From positions 1,423,501-1,487,500 of the forward strand of contig NZ_NKFP01000001.1 in the NCBI RefSeq assembly GCF_002215035.1: a stretch of DNA of 64,000 nt, written 5' to 3'. Below are positions 1 through 8,376 of this stretch, one piece after another; position 1 is the stretch's first letter, and the number at the start of each line of letters is the position of its first letter. The notes beneath the pieces were generated by a model. The model made no database searches and was not told where the DNA came from. It saw nothing but the letters and a program-made list of their open reading frames with translations. Origin of the DNA: Leptolyngbya ohadii IS1 (lineage in GTDB: Bacteria > Cyanobacteriota > Cyanobacteriia > Elainellales > Elainellaceae). The position numbers were made by a program, and so were the translations under genes.

Positions 1-259
1 ACTGAGCGTGAAGCGAATCCGCCAGCAAAAATACTGCCACTACATTCCCGGCAGCAACCTCGGCAGCAATCTGCAAAGTGCCTCCCAGCAGTTCCGGCAG
101 TACGAGTTCAACCTTTAACCCCGTAACGTTTTGAATCAGCTGTCCGGTTGCCTCTGCCGCAATCAGCCGATAGCGAGCCAGCGTCGGGGTGTGCTGCTGA
201 ACAAAGGTAACGAGCTTTTCGGTTTGGGAATCGGGGGCAATGAGGGCGATCGTTGCCAT
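1..259 (-). CDS. methylglyoxal synthase-like (MGS-like) protein, 3' end outside window
   Basis: An uninterrupted minus-strand reading frame starts at ATG 259-257 and runs off the left edge (86 codons visible). The start reads MATIALIAPDSQ, followed by EATGQLIQNVTG and LPELLGGTLQIAAEVAAG, which follows the methylglyoxal synthase fold (alpha/beta phosphate-binding domain that converts dihydroxyacetone phosphate to methylglyoxal). From memory of E. coli MgsA, His19 of VAHD is Pro9 here and the catalytic Asp71 of GGD is Thr61, while the Asp of the FWDPL segment is kept as Asp81. The fold assignment is fairly safe, but classical synthase activity is doubtful. The rest of the protein lies outside the window. 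Confidence 0.75.
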   Translation of the reverse strand, partial: MATIALIAPDSQTEKLVTFVQQHTPTLARYRLIAAEATGQLIQNVTGLKVELVLPELLGGTLQIAAEVAAGNVVAVFLLADSLHAQ

Positions 260-440
260 AGCTGAGGTAATGCTCCCACAAAGGTCTTTCGTTTGCTTCA
301 GGATTTGCTGCCTCGAAATTAGCTGAGGTTAGCCTATCAGGAGAAGCTAAGAAAGTTGTATGATTCTGCAATTCGTAAAAACGTTGTCTAACGCGACCTG
401 ACGGTTTCAAGTTTTGCAGTTTGCGATCGCGTGAGCCTGT

Positions 441-698
441 TTGAGAATTGAAAAACATTCCAGAAAGTCCAATCATGAAGGAAAGTTGCGAAGATGGAAA
501 CCCTCTCGCGTAAGCCTGTCAGCCCTTCTTATAAGTTTCTTACTTTATTTCACTAGCCTTCAAATTATTGACTGCAATCAGCACGGCACCGCATCAGTGG
601 AGATTTACACCCGCGATCGGAAACGCAGCGCCCAAGAAGCCTTAACACTTCTGCGTCAGGCAACTATGCCGAAGGAAAATAGCCCCGAAGGAAAATAG
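441..698 (+). CDS. possible small membrane or secreted protein, 85 aa
   Basis: The frame is open from TTG 441 (a second TTG lies at 486) to the stop at 696-698. It has a basic N-terminus, one hydrophobic stretch (about residues 25-43, LSALLISFLLYFTSLQII) with a following Cys, and a charged tail. No family is recognised and no good ribosome binding site precedes either start. The 520 bases from 260 to 779 hold nothing else that I can support. It could be a chance ORF. Confidence 0.3.
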   Translation: MRIEKHSRKSNHEGKLRRWKPSRVSLSALLISFLLYFTSLQIIDCNQHGTASVEIYTRDRKRSAQEALTLLRQATMPKENSPEGK

Positions 699-779
699 CC
701 CCGAAGGAAAACAGCAAAAGCGCTAACGTATCCTACCTCTTCCCCAGACAAGTTTTTTCAGACCAACAAGGAGATCCAA

Positions 780-1313
780 ATGACTCAATCCTATTTCACC
801 GAAAGCGAATGGTCGATGTTGATGCAGGCTCCTGTGCAGGCACTCAGCGCCGTAATTCTGTCCGACAAAAGCGATCCGGTTGCGTTCATGAAGGAAGTCA
901 GGGCAGCGGTTCAAATCATGCTGGCAGAACAGCAGCGAGAAGATCTCTCGACCGATTTAGGACGATCGCTGATGCAGTCGTTTAAGGACAAGATGGCGGC
1001 AGAATCTCTGCAAGGGGATGAACTGCTGATGAAGAAAGTCTTTGAATATCTGGGAAGCATTGCCAATTTGAAGAATGCCAGCGAAGGACGCAAACAGGCG
1101 ATGAATCACCTGAATGAGGTGTCCAAAATTCTTGCCGCTAAAGTGACCGTTGTGCAGGCAAATGAGTTCCGGCAATGGTTAACCTCCCTGTCGCGCAAAG
1201 TTGCAGAATCAGTCAAAGAGGAAGGATTTCTCGGTGGCATCGGTGGCGAGCGCATTAGCTCCCAGGAATCCGCAGCCCTGCGCGATATTGAAAAAGCGCT
1301 ACAGGTTATTTAA
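780..1313 (+). CDS. hypothetical protein, helical, 177 aa
   Basis: ATG 780 follows a clear ribosome binding site (aaggag, seven bases upstream). The product is soluble and mostly helical by composition, with many Lys, Glu, Ala and Met residues and no signal peptide or membrane segment. A Gly-rich stretch, GFLGGIGGERISSQESAALR, lies near the C-terminus. I do not recognise the family. It lies directly upstream of a VIT-like membrane protein with almost no gap, so the two are probably co-transcribed and may act together. Confidence 0.8.
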   Translation: MTQSYFTESEWSMLMQAPVQALSAVILSDKSDPVAFMKEVRAAVQIMLAEQQREDLSTDLGRSLMQSFKDKMAAESLQGDELLMKKVFEYLGSIANLKNASEGRKQAMNHLNEVSKILAAKVTVVQANEFRQWLTSLSRKVAESVKEEGFLGGIGGERISSQESAALRDIEKALQVI

Positions 1314-1317
1314 TTCT

Positions 1318-1983
1318 TTGCTCAAAAAGTCCTTCGTCCAAAAGTATCTTGAACCTGCCGATAGTCTGTCTGAGATATTCTTCGGACTGATCATGGTGCT
1401 GACTTTTACCCTGGGTGCCGGACTTTCTGCTGGGGACGAAGCGGTTAATACTCGCACAATGCTGGTGGCGATCGTGGGCTGCAATATTGCCTGGGGCGTG
1501 ATCGATGGCGTGATGTACATTATGGGCAGCCTATTTGAGCGGGGAAGTCAGGCGCGAATTGTGCGGGCACTGCGTCAAGCATCCGATGAAAAGCAGGCAA
1601 TTAGCGTGATTCGGCAGCACCTTGATCCCACCCTATCACCGATTCTGGACGAAGATGAACGAATCGCTTTCTATCATCGCCTCCTTGATCGATTGCAGCA
1701 AATGCCTCCCCAGCGAACCCGAATTGAGAAGGAGGATATCTACGGCGCGATCGCCAGTTTTTGGCTTGTCCTGCTCGCCACAATTCCTGCCATTCTCCCT
1801 TTTATTTGGATTCAAGAATTTCATGCTGCACTGCGTATTTCTAACTGCCTTTCACTGGCGCTGCTGTTCATCGTCGGCTATACCTGGGCGAAATATACCA
1901 ATACCAATCGCTGGATTGCCGGGTTTTCCCTGCTGCTGCTGGGACTGGTTTTAGTGGCAGTGGCGATCGCTCTGGGAGGATGA
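1318..1983 (+). CDS. VIT/CCC1-like integral membrane protein
   Basis: The frame is open further upstream, but an earlier start would overlap the preceding gene by over 100 bases. TTG 1318, five bases after that gene's stop, is the likely coupled start (about 221 aa). The protein has a first helix around FFGLIMVLTFTLGAGLSAG, a second around IVGCNIAWGVIDGVMYIMG, a cytoplasmic loop with SLFERGSQARIVRALRQA, and two or three C-terminal helices ending ALGG. The first two helices resemble the VIT1/CCC1 metal transporter family. The metal-binding loop of true VIT proteins is not evident, so transport substrate is unknown. Start choice is inferred. Confidence 0.65.
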   Translation: MLKKSFVQKYLEPADSLSEIFFGLIMVLTFTLGAGLSAGDEAVNTRTMLVAIVGCNIAWGVIDGVMYIMGSLFERGSQARIVRALRQASDEKQAISVIRQHLDPTLSPILDEDERIAFYHRLLDRLQQMPPQRTRIEKEDIYGAIASFWLVLLATIPAILPFIWIQEFHAALRISNCLSLALLFIVGYTWAKYTNTNRWIAGFSLLLLGLVLVAVAIALGG

Positions 1984-2104
1984 GTAATCAAGACAACCAC
2001 AAACCCCGGAAATCCTTGGCTAGTCTGCCAACCTACCTTTAGAGCGAGGATAGCTTACTGAAATTTCCCTACTCTAGCAGTAGTCTTCTCTTCTAGCATC
2101 TCCA

Positions 2105-4507
2105 ATGCTACAGCGCAACCCTGTCAACCCTCCCAAGCACATTTATCCCCCTGATCCCTGGCGATGGGTTGAAACCCAGTTTAATACTGATTTTTTAGCA
2201 CAGATGGAAACCCTGTTCTCGGTTGCGAACGGCTATCTGGGAATGCGTGGAGTGAGCGACGAGGGCGAACCGATTTGGCAAAATAGCACCTTAATTAATG
2301 GCTTCTATGAAACGTTCCCGATCGTTTACGGGGAAGAAGCCTATGGCTTTGCAAAAACAGGACAAACGACCGTTAATGTCACAGATAGTAAGATTATTCG
2401 GCTCTACGTCGATGATGAACCCTTCTATCTTCCCATTGCCCATTTGCTTGAGTACGAACGGGCATTAGATATGCGATCGGGGACACTCGATCGGACGATT
2501 CTGTGGCAAACGCCATCGGGGAAGCTGGTGGTGATTCGATCGCAGCGATTGGTTTCTTTTGAACAGCGACATTTAGCGGCAATTTCCTACGAAGTGACCG
2601 TCCTGAATGCAGATGCGCCTCTAGTCCTGTCGTCTGAGATGCACTACAGCCCCGAATCTGCTGTTGATAAGGGTGATCCGCGTCTGGCAAAGGGGTTCAA
2701 AGAGCGCGTTTTGCTGCCCATTCAGCACTCGGTAGAGGATCGCCGTATTCTCATGAGCCACCGGACTCGCAACAGCGGTATGACGATTACCTGCGGCACC
2801 GATCATGAGTTTGAAACCGATAACTCCTATATTTGCAAAAGCTATGCGTCCGAGGACACGGGGAAGGTCGTGTTTAGTGTGGATGCCCAGGCGGGCGTTC
2901 CGATTCGATTAATCAAATACATCACGTATCATTTTACCCGTCGTGCCTCAGCGCAGGAACTCTGTGAGCGTGCCCATAGAACCCTCGATCGTTCCCTGCG
3001 TCAGGGATTTGATGATTTGTTAGCGAGTCAGCGTCAATACCTGGATGCATTTTGGCAGCGCAGCGATGTGCAGATTGAGGGACATCCTGAAGCGCAGCAG
3101 TCAACCGATGAAATGCAGCAGATTGTGCGCTTTAACCTGTTCCACATCTTTCAAGCCTCGGCGCGAGCGCAGGATGCCGGAGTGGCAGCAAAAGGGCTAA
3201 CCAGCCAGGCTTATGAGGGACACTACTTCTGGGATATGGAAACCTATGTCCTGCCCTTTTTGATCTATACCTCGCCTCAAATTGCCAAAAATCTGCTGCG
3301 TTTTCGCTATGGCATGCTCGATCAAGCGCGAACGCGGGCGTCTGAAGTCAGCCAGGAGGGAGCCTTATTTCCGTGGAGGACAATCAACGGCGAAGAAGCT
3401 TCTGCCTACTATGCCGCAGGAACAGCGCAGTATCACATTAATGCCGATATCATGTACGCGCTGAAAAAATACGTGGAAGTTACGGGAGACGAGGAGTTCC
3501 GCTTTAAAGAAGGAGCAGAAATGCTCGTGGAAACGGCGCGGATGTGGTATAGCCTAGGATTCTTTTCTAAGCGAAGGAACGGGCAATTTTGCATTAATGG
3601 CGTCACAGGACCCGATGAATATAATACCGTTGTGGATAACAACACCTATACCAATTTAATGGCGCGGGAAAACCTGTGGTACGCCGCCAGTACGGTAGAA
3701 GCATTGCGCGATCAGCATCCTGAGTGGCTTGCTACACTGGTGCATCAAACGAATTTAGATTTCTCCGAAGTCGAGAACTGGAAGCGGGCAGCCGACTCGA
3801 TGTATCTCCCCTACGATGACGCGCTCGGCATTCACCTTCAGCACGATGGATTCCTGGATGACGAAGTGTGGGATTTCGAGAATACGCCGCCTGATAAATA
3901 TCCGCTGCTGCTGCACTTTCACCCGCTGGTGATTTACCGTCATCAGGTCATTAAACAGGCAGACATTGTGCTGGCAATGTTTCTCCTGGGACATGAGTTT
4001 TCCGAGGAGCAAAAGCAGCGAAACTTTGATTACTACGATCCGCTAACGACGGGAGATTCTTCTTTATCCGTTTGTATTCAGAGCATTATCGCTGCCGAAA
4101 TTGGCTACATGGAAAAGGCGATCGACTATTCCACCTACGCAGTCCTGATGGATTTAGGGAATGTGGCGGGAAACGTTAAAGATGGTTGCCATATTGCGGC
4201 GATGGGCGGAACCTGGATGGTGATGGTTTATGGGTTTGCGGGGCTACGCGATGATGACGGTCGCCTGTCGTTTAACCCGCGATTACCCAGAACAATTCAG
4301 CGACTACGGTTTCCCTTAACGGTACAGGAGCAGACCCTACAGGTTGAGGTTGATCAACGATCGGTCACTTATTTGTTGCAGCAAGGAACAGGTTTAGTCA
4401 TTGTTCATCAGGGCGAAGAAATTCAGCTTGCTCCAGAAAAGCCAGTAACCGTTTCCCTAAAGGCTATCTCCCAGGAGAATCAAGCCGTCTTTCCTGCCCC
4501 GGCTTAA
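2105..4507 (+). CDS. glycoside hydrolase family 65 phosphorylase (maltose/kojibiose/trehalose type)
   Basis: 800 aa, the usual length for GH65 disaccharide phosphorylases, which cleave an alpha-glucosidic bond with phosphate to give beta-glucose 1-phosphate. Order seen: N-terminal beta-sandwich (about 20-290, starting WRWVETQFNTDFLAQMETLF), linker helices, (alpha/alpha)6 barrel (about 330-700) and a C-terminal beta-sheet domain. The barrel has GHYFWDMETYVLPFL, the phosphate/sugar-binding stretch FPWRTINGEEASAYYAAGTA, and VTGPDEYNTVVDNN with the general acid Glu505. No beta-phosphoglucomutase, sugar transporter or kinase lies nearby, so the substrate cannot be read from context. The downstream gene is convergent. 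Family certain, substrate open. Confidence 0.9.
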   Translation: MLQRNPVNPPKHIYPPDPWRWVETQFNTDFLAQMETLFSVANGYLGMRGVSDEGEPIWQNSTLINGFYETFPIVYGEEAYGFAKTGQTTVNVTDSKIIRLYVDDEPFYLPIAHLLEYERALDMRSGTLDRTILWQTPSGKLVVIRSQRLVSFEQRHLAAISYEVTVLNADAPLVLSSEMHYSPESAVDKGDPRLAKGFKERVLLPIQHSVEDRRILMSHRTRNSGMTITCGTDHEFETDNSYICKSYASEDTGKVVFSVDAQAGVPIRLIKYITYHFTRRASAQELCERAHRTLDRSLRQGFDDLLASQRQYLDAFWQRSDVQIEGHPEAQQSTDEMQQIVRFNLFHIFQASARAQDAGVAAKGLTSQAYEGHYFWDMETYVLPFLIYTSPQIAKNLLRFRYGMLDQARTRASEVSQEGALFPWRTINGEEASAYYAAGTAQYHINADIMYALKKYVEVTGDEEFRFKEGAEMLVETARMWYSLGFFSKRRNGQFCINGVTGPDEYNTVVDNNTYTNLMARENLWYAASTVEALRDQHPEWLATLVHQTNLDFSEVENWKRAADSMYLPYDDALGIHLQHDGFLDDEVWDFENTPPDKYPLLLHFHPLVIYRHQVIKQADIVLAMFLLGHEFSEEQKQRNFDYYDPLTTGDSSLSVCIQSIIAAEIGYMEKAIDYSTYAVLMDLGNVAGNVKDGCHIAAMGGTWMVMVYGFAGLRDDDGRLSFNPRLPRTIQRLRFPLTVQEQTLQVEVDQRSVTYLLQQGTGLVIVHQGEEIQLAPEKPVTVSLKAISQENQAVFPAPA

Positions 4508-4627
4508 AGCAATGCAATTAACAGGTGAGCAAAATTAGGGCGTTTCTGAGTTGGCATACTATTGCAAATACACTCAGATTGGCTGAAATAGAACTGTCTG
4601 GTTTTGCTTCTATGCCGACTCGCAGAT

Positions 4628-5704
4628 CTACTTGTAGGCGATCGCTGCACTGCACGGTCCCGCCAGGTGAATAACTTCATAGCGTCTGAAGCCTGCTTCC
4701 TGACACCAGCTCCAGAAGTCTGCTCCCGTAAAGTCAAACGCATCGCCAAACTCGATCAGCATATTCAGCGACATCATTAATCCAAAAGCATTCTGACGGC
4801 GCTGGTCATCAATCAGATTTTCGATTGCGACAAAGGCACCGTTTTCAGGTAAAGCTTCGTAAGCCAGTCGAATCAGATGTTTCTTGTTGTCTAAATTCCA
4901 GTCGTGCAAAATCATTCCCATCGTGATCACGTCGGCTTTCGGCAGGGCATCCTCAAAGAAATCACCCGAAACGATCTGAATTCGATCCGATAAACCGTCA
5001 CGCTCGATCGATTTACGGGCGATCGGTTCGACCTGGGGCAGATCAAACGTGGTGCATTGAAGATGGGAATGCTGCTGCGCTACCAGGCGAGTCAGTAGAC
5101 CGGAAGCCCCACCTACGTCGCATAGTGTTTTGTAAGGAGAAAAATCAAACTTTTCGGCAAATGCCTGGAAATTGCCGCGAGAAATGCCTGACATAGCGTT
5201 GATAAACTGCTCCAGTCTGGCGCTGTCTTCGTAGAGCAGATCAAATATGGGTTTCTGATCATACTTCGTCTCGTTCTGTGGCTTGCCTGTTTTCAGCGCT
5301 GGTTCCAGATCGTTCCAGAATTTGAACAGGCGATCGTTGCTCATTTCCAGAATACCGCCGACATAGCTGGGCTGCTGTTTATCCAGAAATAGGGCAGTAG
5401 TTTCCGTGTTGTGATAGCGTCCTTCCATTCCGTTACCGTCTCTGCCCAGAAAACCCAGCGCCACCAGTGTATCCAGAAAATCGTAGATACCCCTCGGATG
5501 CAGTTCGAGTACCTGTCGCAGTTCCTCTCCCGTCATTGCCCGATCGCCTAAAACGGTGAAAACTTCCAGCTTGACAGCCGTTAACAGAACTTTGGCGGGC
5601 AGAAACCCAAAGCCAATTTCAAAAATACGAGCGGGGTCGGGGGCAGGCTGTAAATTCATTACAGCGTTTTTTTCTATGGGGATCGATCGTTCTTGCGTTT
5701 GCAT
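4628..5704 (-). CDS. SAM-dependent O-methyltransferase (ASMT/hydroxyneurosporene-type family 2)
   Basis: 358 aa. The N-terminal third (about 25-110) is the winged-helix dimerisation domain of small-molecule O-methyltransferases (PAKVLLTAVKLEVFTVLGDR, then FLDTLVALGFLGRDG). The Rossmann methyltransferase domain follows, with motif I LCDVGGASGLLTRLVA around 200, DLPQVEPIAR for the ribose-binding acid, DVITMGMILHDWNLDNKKHL around 270, and the C-terminal GADFWSWCQEAGFRRYEV. The His in MILHDW is at the position of the catalytic base of plant-type enzymes. ATG 5704 has a ggag site about seven bases upstream. It transfers methyl to a hydroxyl on an unknown, probably secondary-metabolite, substrate. 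Confidence 0.85.
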   Translation of the reverse strand: MQTQERSIPIEKNAVMNLQPAPDPARIFEIGFGFLPAKVLLTAVKLEVFTVLGDRAMTGEELRQVLELHPRGIYDFLDTLVALGFLGRDGNGMEGRYHNTETTALFLDKQQPSYVGGILEMSNDRLFKFWNDLEPALKTGKPQNETKYDQKPIFDLLYEDSARLEQFINAMSGISRGNFQAFAEKFDFSPYKTLCDVGGASGLLTRLVAQQHSHLQCTTFDLPQVEPIARKSIERDGLSDRIQIVSGDFFEDALPKADVITMGMILHDWNLDNKKHLIRLAYEALPENGAFVAIENLIDDQRRQNAFGLMMSLNMLIEFGDAFDFTGADFWSWCQEAGFRRYEVIHLAGPCSAAIAYK

Positions 5705-5778
5705 TTCAGGAACTCCAGTGAGTCAAATGTTTTTTTAAGCTGATCAATAGCTATGAGTCGTCAGCTATGAGCCGTTAG

Positions 5779-6183
5779 CTAATGTTCAATATGATTGCGC
5801 CATCGCAGGCTGAACTCTGCCATGACATTGCCAGGAATTTGCTGTTGCAGCCAGATTAGAGCAGCGGTTTGATGGGGATAGTTGAACGGATCGTAGTAGC
5901 GGCAGGTCTCCGTGAGCATAATGGGCTGATTTGCCTGACGCAGAGCTTTCCAGGTTTGAGTGCCGACGATCCCATCTGCAATGATTGCAAGCCGCTGCTG
6001 AAATTGAATCACAGCACGCTCGGTTGCTTGTCCGAACAAGCCATCCACGACCAGACCATAGCCGCAGGTGTTGAGCAACTGTTGCAGCGTCACTACGGCG
6101 TTTCCGGAACTGCCTTTTTGAAGAATTGGATCAGCCGCAGGTTTAAGTTGCTCCGTATCGTTAGACTTTTGATTGGTAAACAT
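5779..6183 (-). CDS. peptidoglycan-binding domain protein (PG_binding_1)
   Basis: 134 aa with no obvious signal peptide. Residues about 22-82 form one PG_binding_1 repeat: LQKGSSGNAVVTLQQLLN, then GLVVDGLFGQATERAVIQFQ and GIVGTQTWKALR, the usual three-helix bundle that binds cell-wall peptidoglycan. The C-terminal 50 residues (YYDPFNYPHQTAALIWLQQQ) are unlike the domain and not recognised. It is transcribed away from the signalling operon that starts at 6341, and a short intergenic stretch of about 155 bases separates them. Confidence 0.8.
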   Translation of the reverse strand: MFTNQKSNDTEQLKPAADPILQKGSSGNAVVTLQQLLNTCGYGLVVDGLFGQATERAVIQFQQRLAIIADGIVGTQTWKALRQANQPIMLTETCRYYDPFNYPHQTAALIWLQQQIPGNVMAEFSLRWRNHIEH

Positions 6184-6276
6184 TTTGCCATCCTCTATCC
6201 GTCAATTTTCCGTTGATTTGCGGAATTTAACCTGAGCGGTTTTGAATCTGTTTAATCTGATTTCGTCTCATGCGGA

Positions 6277-6313
6277 TTAGAGTAGGGTGCGATCGGGGAG
6301 AACCAGGGGAGAT
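6277..6313 (+). promoter_or_regulatory. 37-bp motif shared with 15654-15690, upstream of a signalling operon
   Basis: About 28 bases ahead of the ATG at 6341 lies a stretch starting ttaga, with the core gcgatcggggagaac followed by aggggaga. A near copy lies at 15654-15690 ahead of the other sensor-kinase operon, differing at only a few positions. It may be a shared promoter or operator element or a dispersed repeat. It is not seen elsewhere in the window. Confidence 0.4.
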
Positions 6314-6340
6314 TCATGAGAGAACGGGAGGAGGAGAGCC

Positions 6341-7111
6341 ATGAGAATATTGCTAGTCGAAGACGATCCGGTGCTGGCAGATTTGCTGACCCAATCCCTC
6401 ACTCAACATCGGTATGCGGTGGACTGGGTTGAGGATGGCGCACTGGGGCTGGAGTATGCTCAGGACGCACAGTATGACCTGATCCTGACGGATGTTGGAC
6501 TTCCCCGACTGGATGGAATTACCCTTTGCCAACGCCTGCGCGATATTCGCTGCGGAACGCCCGTGCTGATGATGACGGCAAAAGATGCCTCAAACGATCG
6601 CATTCGGGGACTGGATGCCGGAGCCGATGACTATCTCACCAAACCGATTAACCTGGAAGAACTCCTGGCACGAGTCCGGGCACTGCTGCGGCGCGGTACC
6701 GGAGAACGATCGCCCCTTCTGGAACTGCACGACCTGAAGCTTGACCCGATCGCCTGCACCGTCACCTATGCCAACAAACCCCTGCACCTCACCCCCAAAG
6801 AATATGGTCTGCTAGAACTCTTGCTGCGCTATCCGGCTCGCGTCTTCAGCCTGGGCAATATCATTGAACACCTGTGGACGTTCGACGATCCGCCCCTGGA
6901 AGAGAGCGTCAAATCCCACATCAAAGGACTCCGCCAAAAGCTCAAAACCGCAGGCGCAGCCAACTGGGTCGAAAACGTCTACGGACTAGGCTATCGCCTC
7001 AACCCCCCTAATTCTTCCCCCCTGCCTCTTCCCCCATTCCCTACAACCAAGCCCTCTCAGCCCTCTGGCTCAAACACCACTCCACCATGCTCGATCGCCT
7101 CCAGACTCTGA
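6341..7111 (+). CDS. OmpR/PhoB-family response regulator (front half of a frameshifted multidomain regulator)
   Basis: 256 aa with a strong ribosome binding site (ggaggaggag). Receiver domain 1-120 has acidic residues Glu8, Asp9, phospho-acceptor Asp51 in LTDVGLP, Thr in MMTAKD and Lys in YLTKP. Residues about 128-225 form a winged-helix DNA-binding domain (LTPKEYGLLELLLRYPARVFS, then LRQKLKTAGAANWVENVYGLGYR). After GYRLNPP the frame reads a Pro/Ser/Thr-rich tail unlike the family. The +1-neighbouring frame opens at 7012 and reads YNQALSALWLKHHSTML, continuous with the next gene. Cyanobacteria commonly carry REC-wHTH-Hpt-REC-GGDEF as one protein, so this is most likely its N-terminal half. 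Confidence 0.85.
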   Translation: MRILLVEDDPVLADLLTQSLTQHRYAVDWVEDGALGLEYAQDAQYDLILTDVGLPRLDGITLCQRLRDIRCGTPVLMMTAKDASNDRIRGLDAGADDYLTKPINLEELLARVRALLRRGTGERSPLLELHDLKLDPIACTVTYANKPLHLTPKEYGLLELLLRYPARVFSLGNIIEHLWTFDDPPLEESVKSHIKGLRQKLKTAGAANWVENVYGLGYRLNPPNSSPLPLPPFPTTKPSQPSGSNTTPPCSIASRL

Positions 7112-8376
7112 AGCAGGCAGCGGCGGCATTAGAGCAAAATCAGCTTCAGCCAGAACTGCGGTATTCAGCAGAACAGGCAGCCCATAAGCTAGCAGGGGTT
7201 TTGGGTATGTTTGAGCGAGATGCAGGCACAGCAGTCGCCCGGCAACTTGAGGATTTGCTATCTGGATCAGAACCGCTGAAGCTAAAGCAAATTCGATCGC
7301 TGCTGCACCCGTTAATAGAAATTATCAATACCCCTGTTTCAGAAGTGTCAGCAGTAGAAATATCTGAAACATCACCAGAAGTATCACTAGGAATATCACC
7401 AGAAGTATCACCAAAAATATCACTAGAAGCTACAGCAGTCCTGCCGTCATCCAGGTCAGCCATGCTCGATCGCCCCCATGCCTCTGTGCTGGCGGTTGAT
7501 GATGATCCGGTGATTCTGGAAATGCTCAAGACGGTGCTGGAACCCTGGGGAATTCAGGTGACGGGCTTATCTGATTCGAGTCAATTCTGGCAGACGCTCA
7601 GGGCAGTTTCGCCGGATCTGCTGATTTTAGATGTGGAAATGCCCCAAATCGGCGGGATTGATCTCTGTCAGTCACTGCGATCGGAGTTGGAATGGCAGGC
7701 ATTGCCCGTCGTATTTCTCACCGCTCATCGAGGATCAACCATCATTCAGCAGGTCTTTTCCGTCGGTGCAGATGATTATGTGAGCAAGCCCGTCATGGAG
7801 GCAGAGCTGGTTGCCCGAATTAACAATCGGCTGGATCGATCGCGTCTCCTGCAAACCCTTTCCCGTCAGGAACCGATGACCGGGTTACTCAATCAACCTG
7901 CATCCAGCCATGCCCTGAAAAACCTTCTGTCTGCTTATCCACAGGGATGTCTACTGCTGTTCCAGATTCAGAACTTACGGCAGATTCAGCGCAGGTATGG
8001 TCACGCCGCAGGGCATTTGGTTTTACAGCGATGGGGCAAACTCTTTCAGCAGCGGCTTCCTGACAATTCTGTGATGGGTTACTGGGGGGAGGGGGAATTT
8101 GTGGTGGGATTACCTCAGATTTCGGCAGCGCAGGTAACGGAAGCGATCGGCGATTTGTTAGCCGGATTAAAGCAGCAGGTATTTAAAGCCCCTGTTGAGA
8201 ATCAATTTGTTGAAAAGGTTGGGAAGATAACTGGCAAAATAACCGATCGCTTTCAGGTGCAGTGGGATTGGATGATCGTTTCATTTCCCGATCGGGGACA
8301 AACGGTAGAATCACTGTATGAGGCAGCGTGGACGGCTGTAGAAGGAGGAAGGGGCAATGAGCGCGAATCTGGCTGA
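7087..8376 (+). CDS. Hpt-REC-degenerate GGDEF signalling protein (rear half of split regulator)
   Basis: 429 aa from ATG 7087, overlapping the preceding gene by 25 bases in another frame. An Hpt domain (about 1-90) has the phosphorylatable His33 in AAHKLAGVLGMF. A Ser/Pro/Glu repeat linker (SPEVSLGISPEVSPKIS) covers about 95-120. A receiver domain (about 136-250) has Asp182 in LILDVEMP and Lys in YVSKP. A C-terminal GGDEF-like domain (about 258-425) carries GEGEF in place of GGDEF, so cyclase activity is unlikely. The Hpt and receiver suggest phosphorelay from the following hybrid kinase. Its frame continues upstream to 7012, supporting a one-base indel in the C-tracts at 7003-7035. Confidence 0.8.
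   Translation: MLDRLQTLKQAAAALEQNQLQPELRYSAEQAAHKLAGVLGMFERDAGTAVARQLEDLLSGSEPLKLKQIRSLLHPLIEIINTPVSEVSAVEISETSPEVSLGISPEVSPKISLEATAVLPSSRSAMLDRPHASVLAVDDDPVILEMLKTVLEPWGIQVTGLSDSSQFWQTLRAVSPDLLILDVEMPQIGGIDLCQSLRSELEWQALPVVFLTAHRGSTIIQQVFSVGADDYVSKPVMEAELVARINNRLDRSRLLQTLSRQEPMTGLLNQPASSHALKNLLSAYPQGCLLLFQIQNLRQIQRRYGHAAGHLVLQRWGKLFQQRLPDNSVMGYWGEGEFVVGLPQISAAQVTEAIGDLLAGLKQQVFKAPVENQFVEKVGKITGKITDRFQVQWDWMIVSFPDRGQTVESLYEAAWTAVEGGRGNERESG

Noticed and set aside
108-476. 122-codon minus-strand ORF overlapping the MGS-like gene
   Set aside because: It runs antisense in part and in another frame to a gene with recognisable family motifs; shadow.
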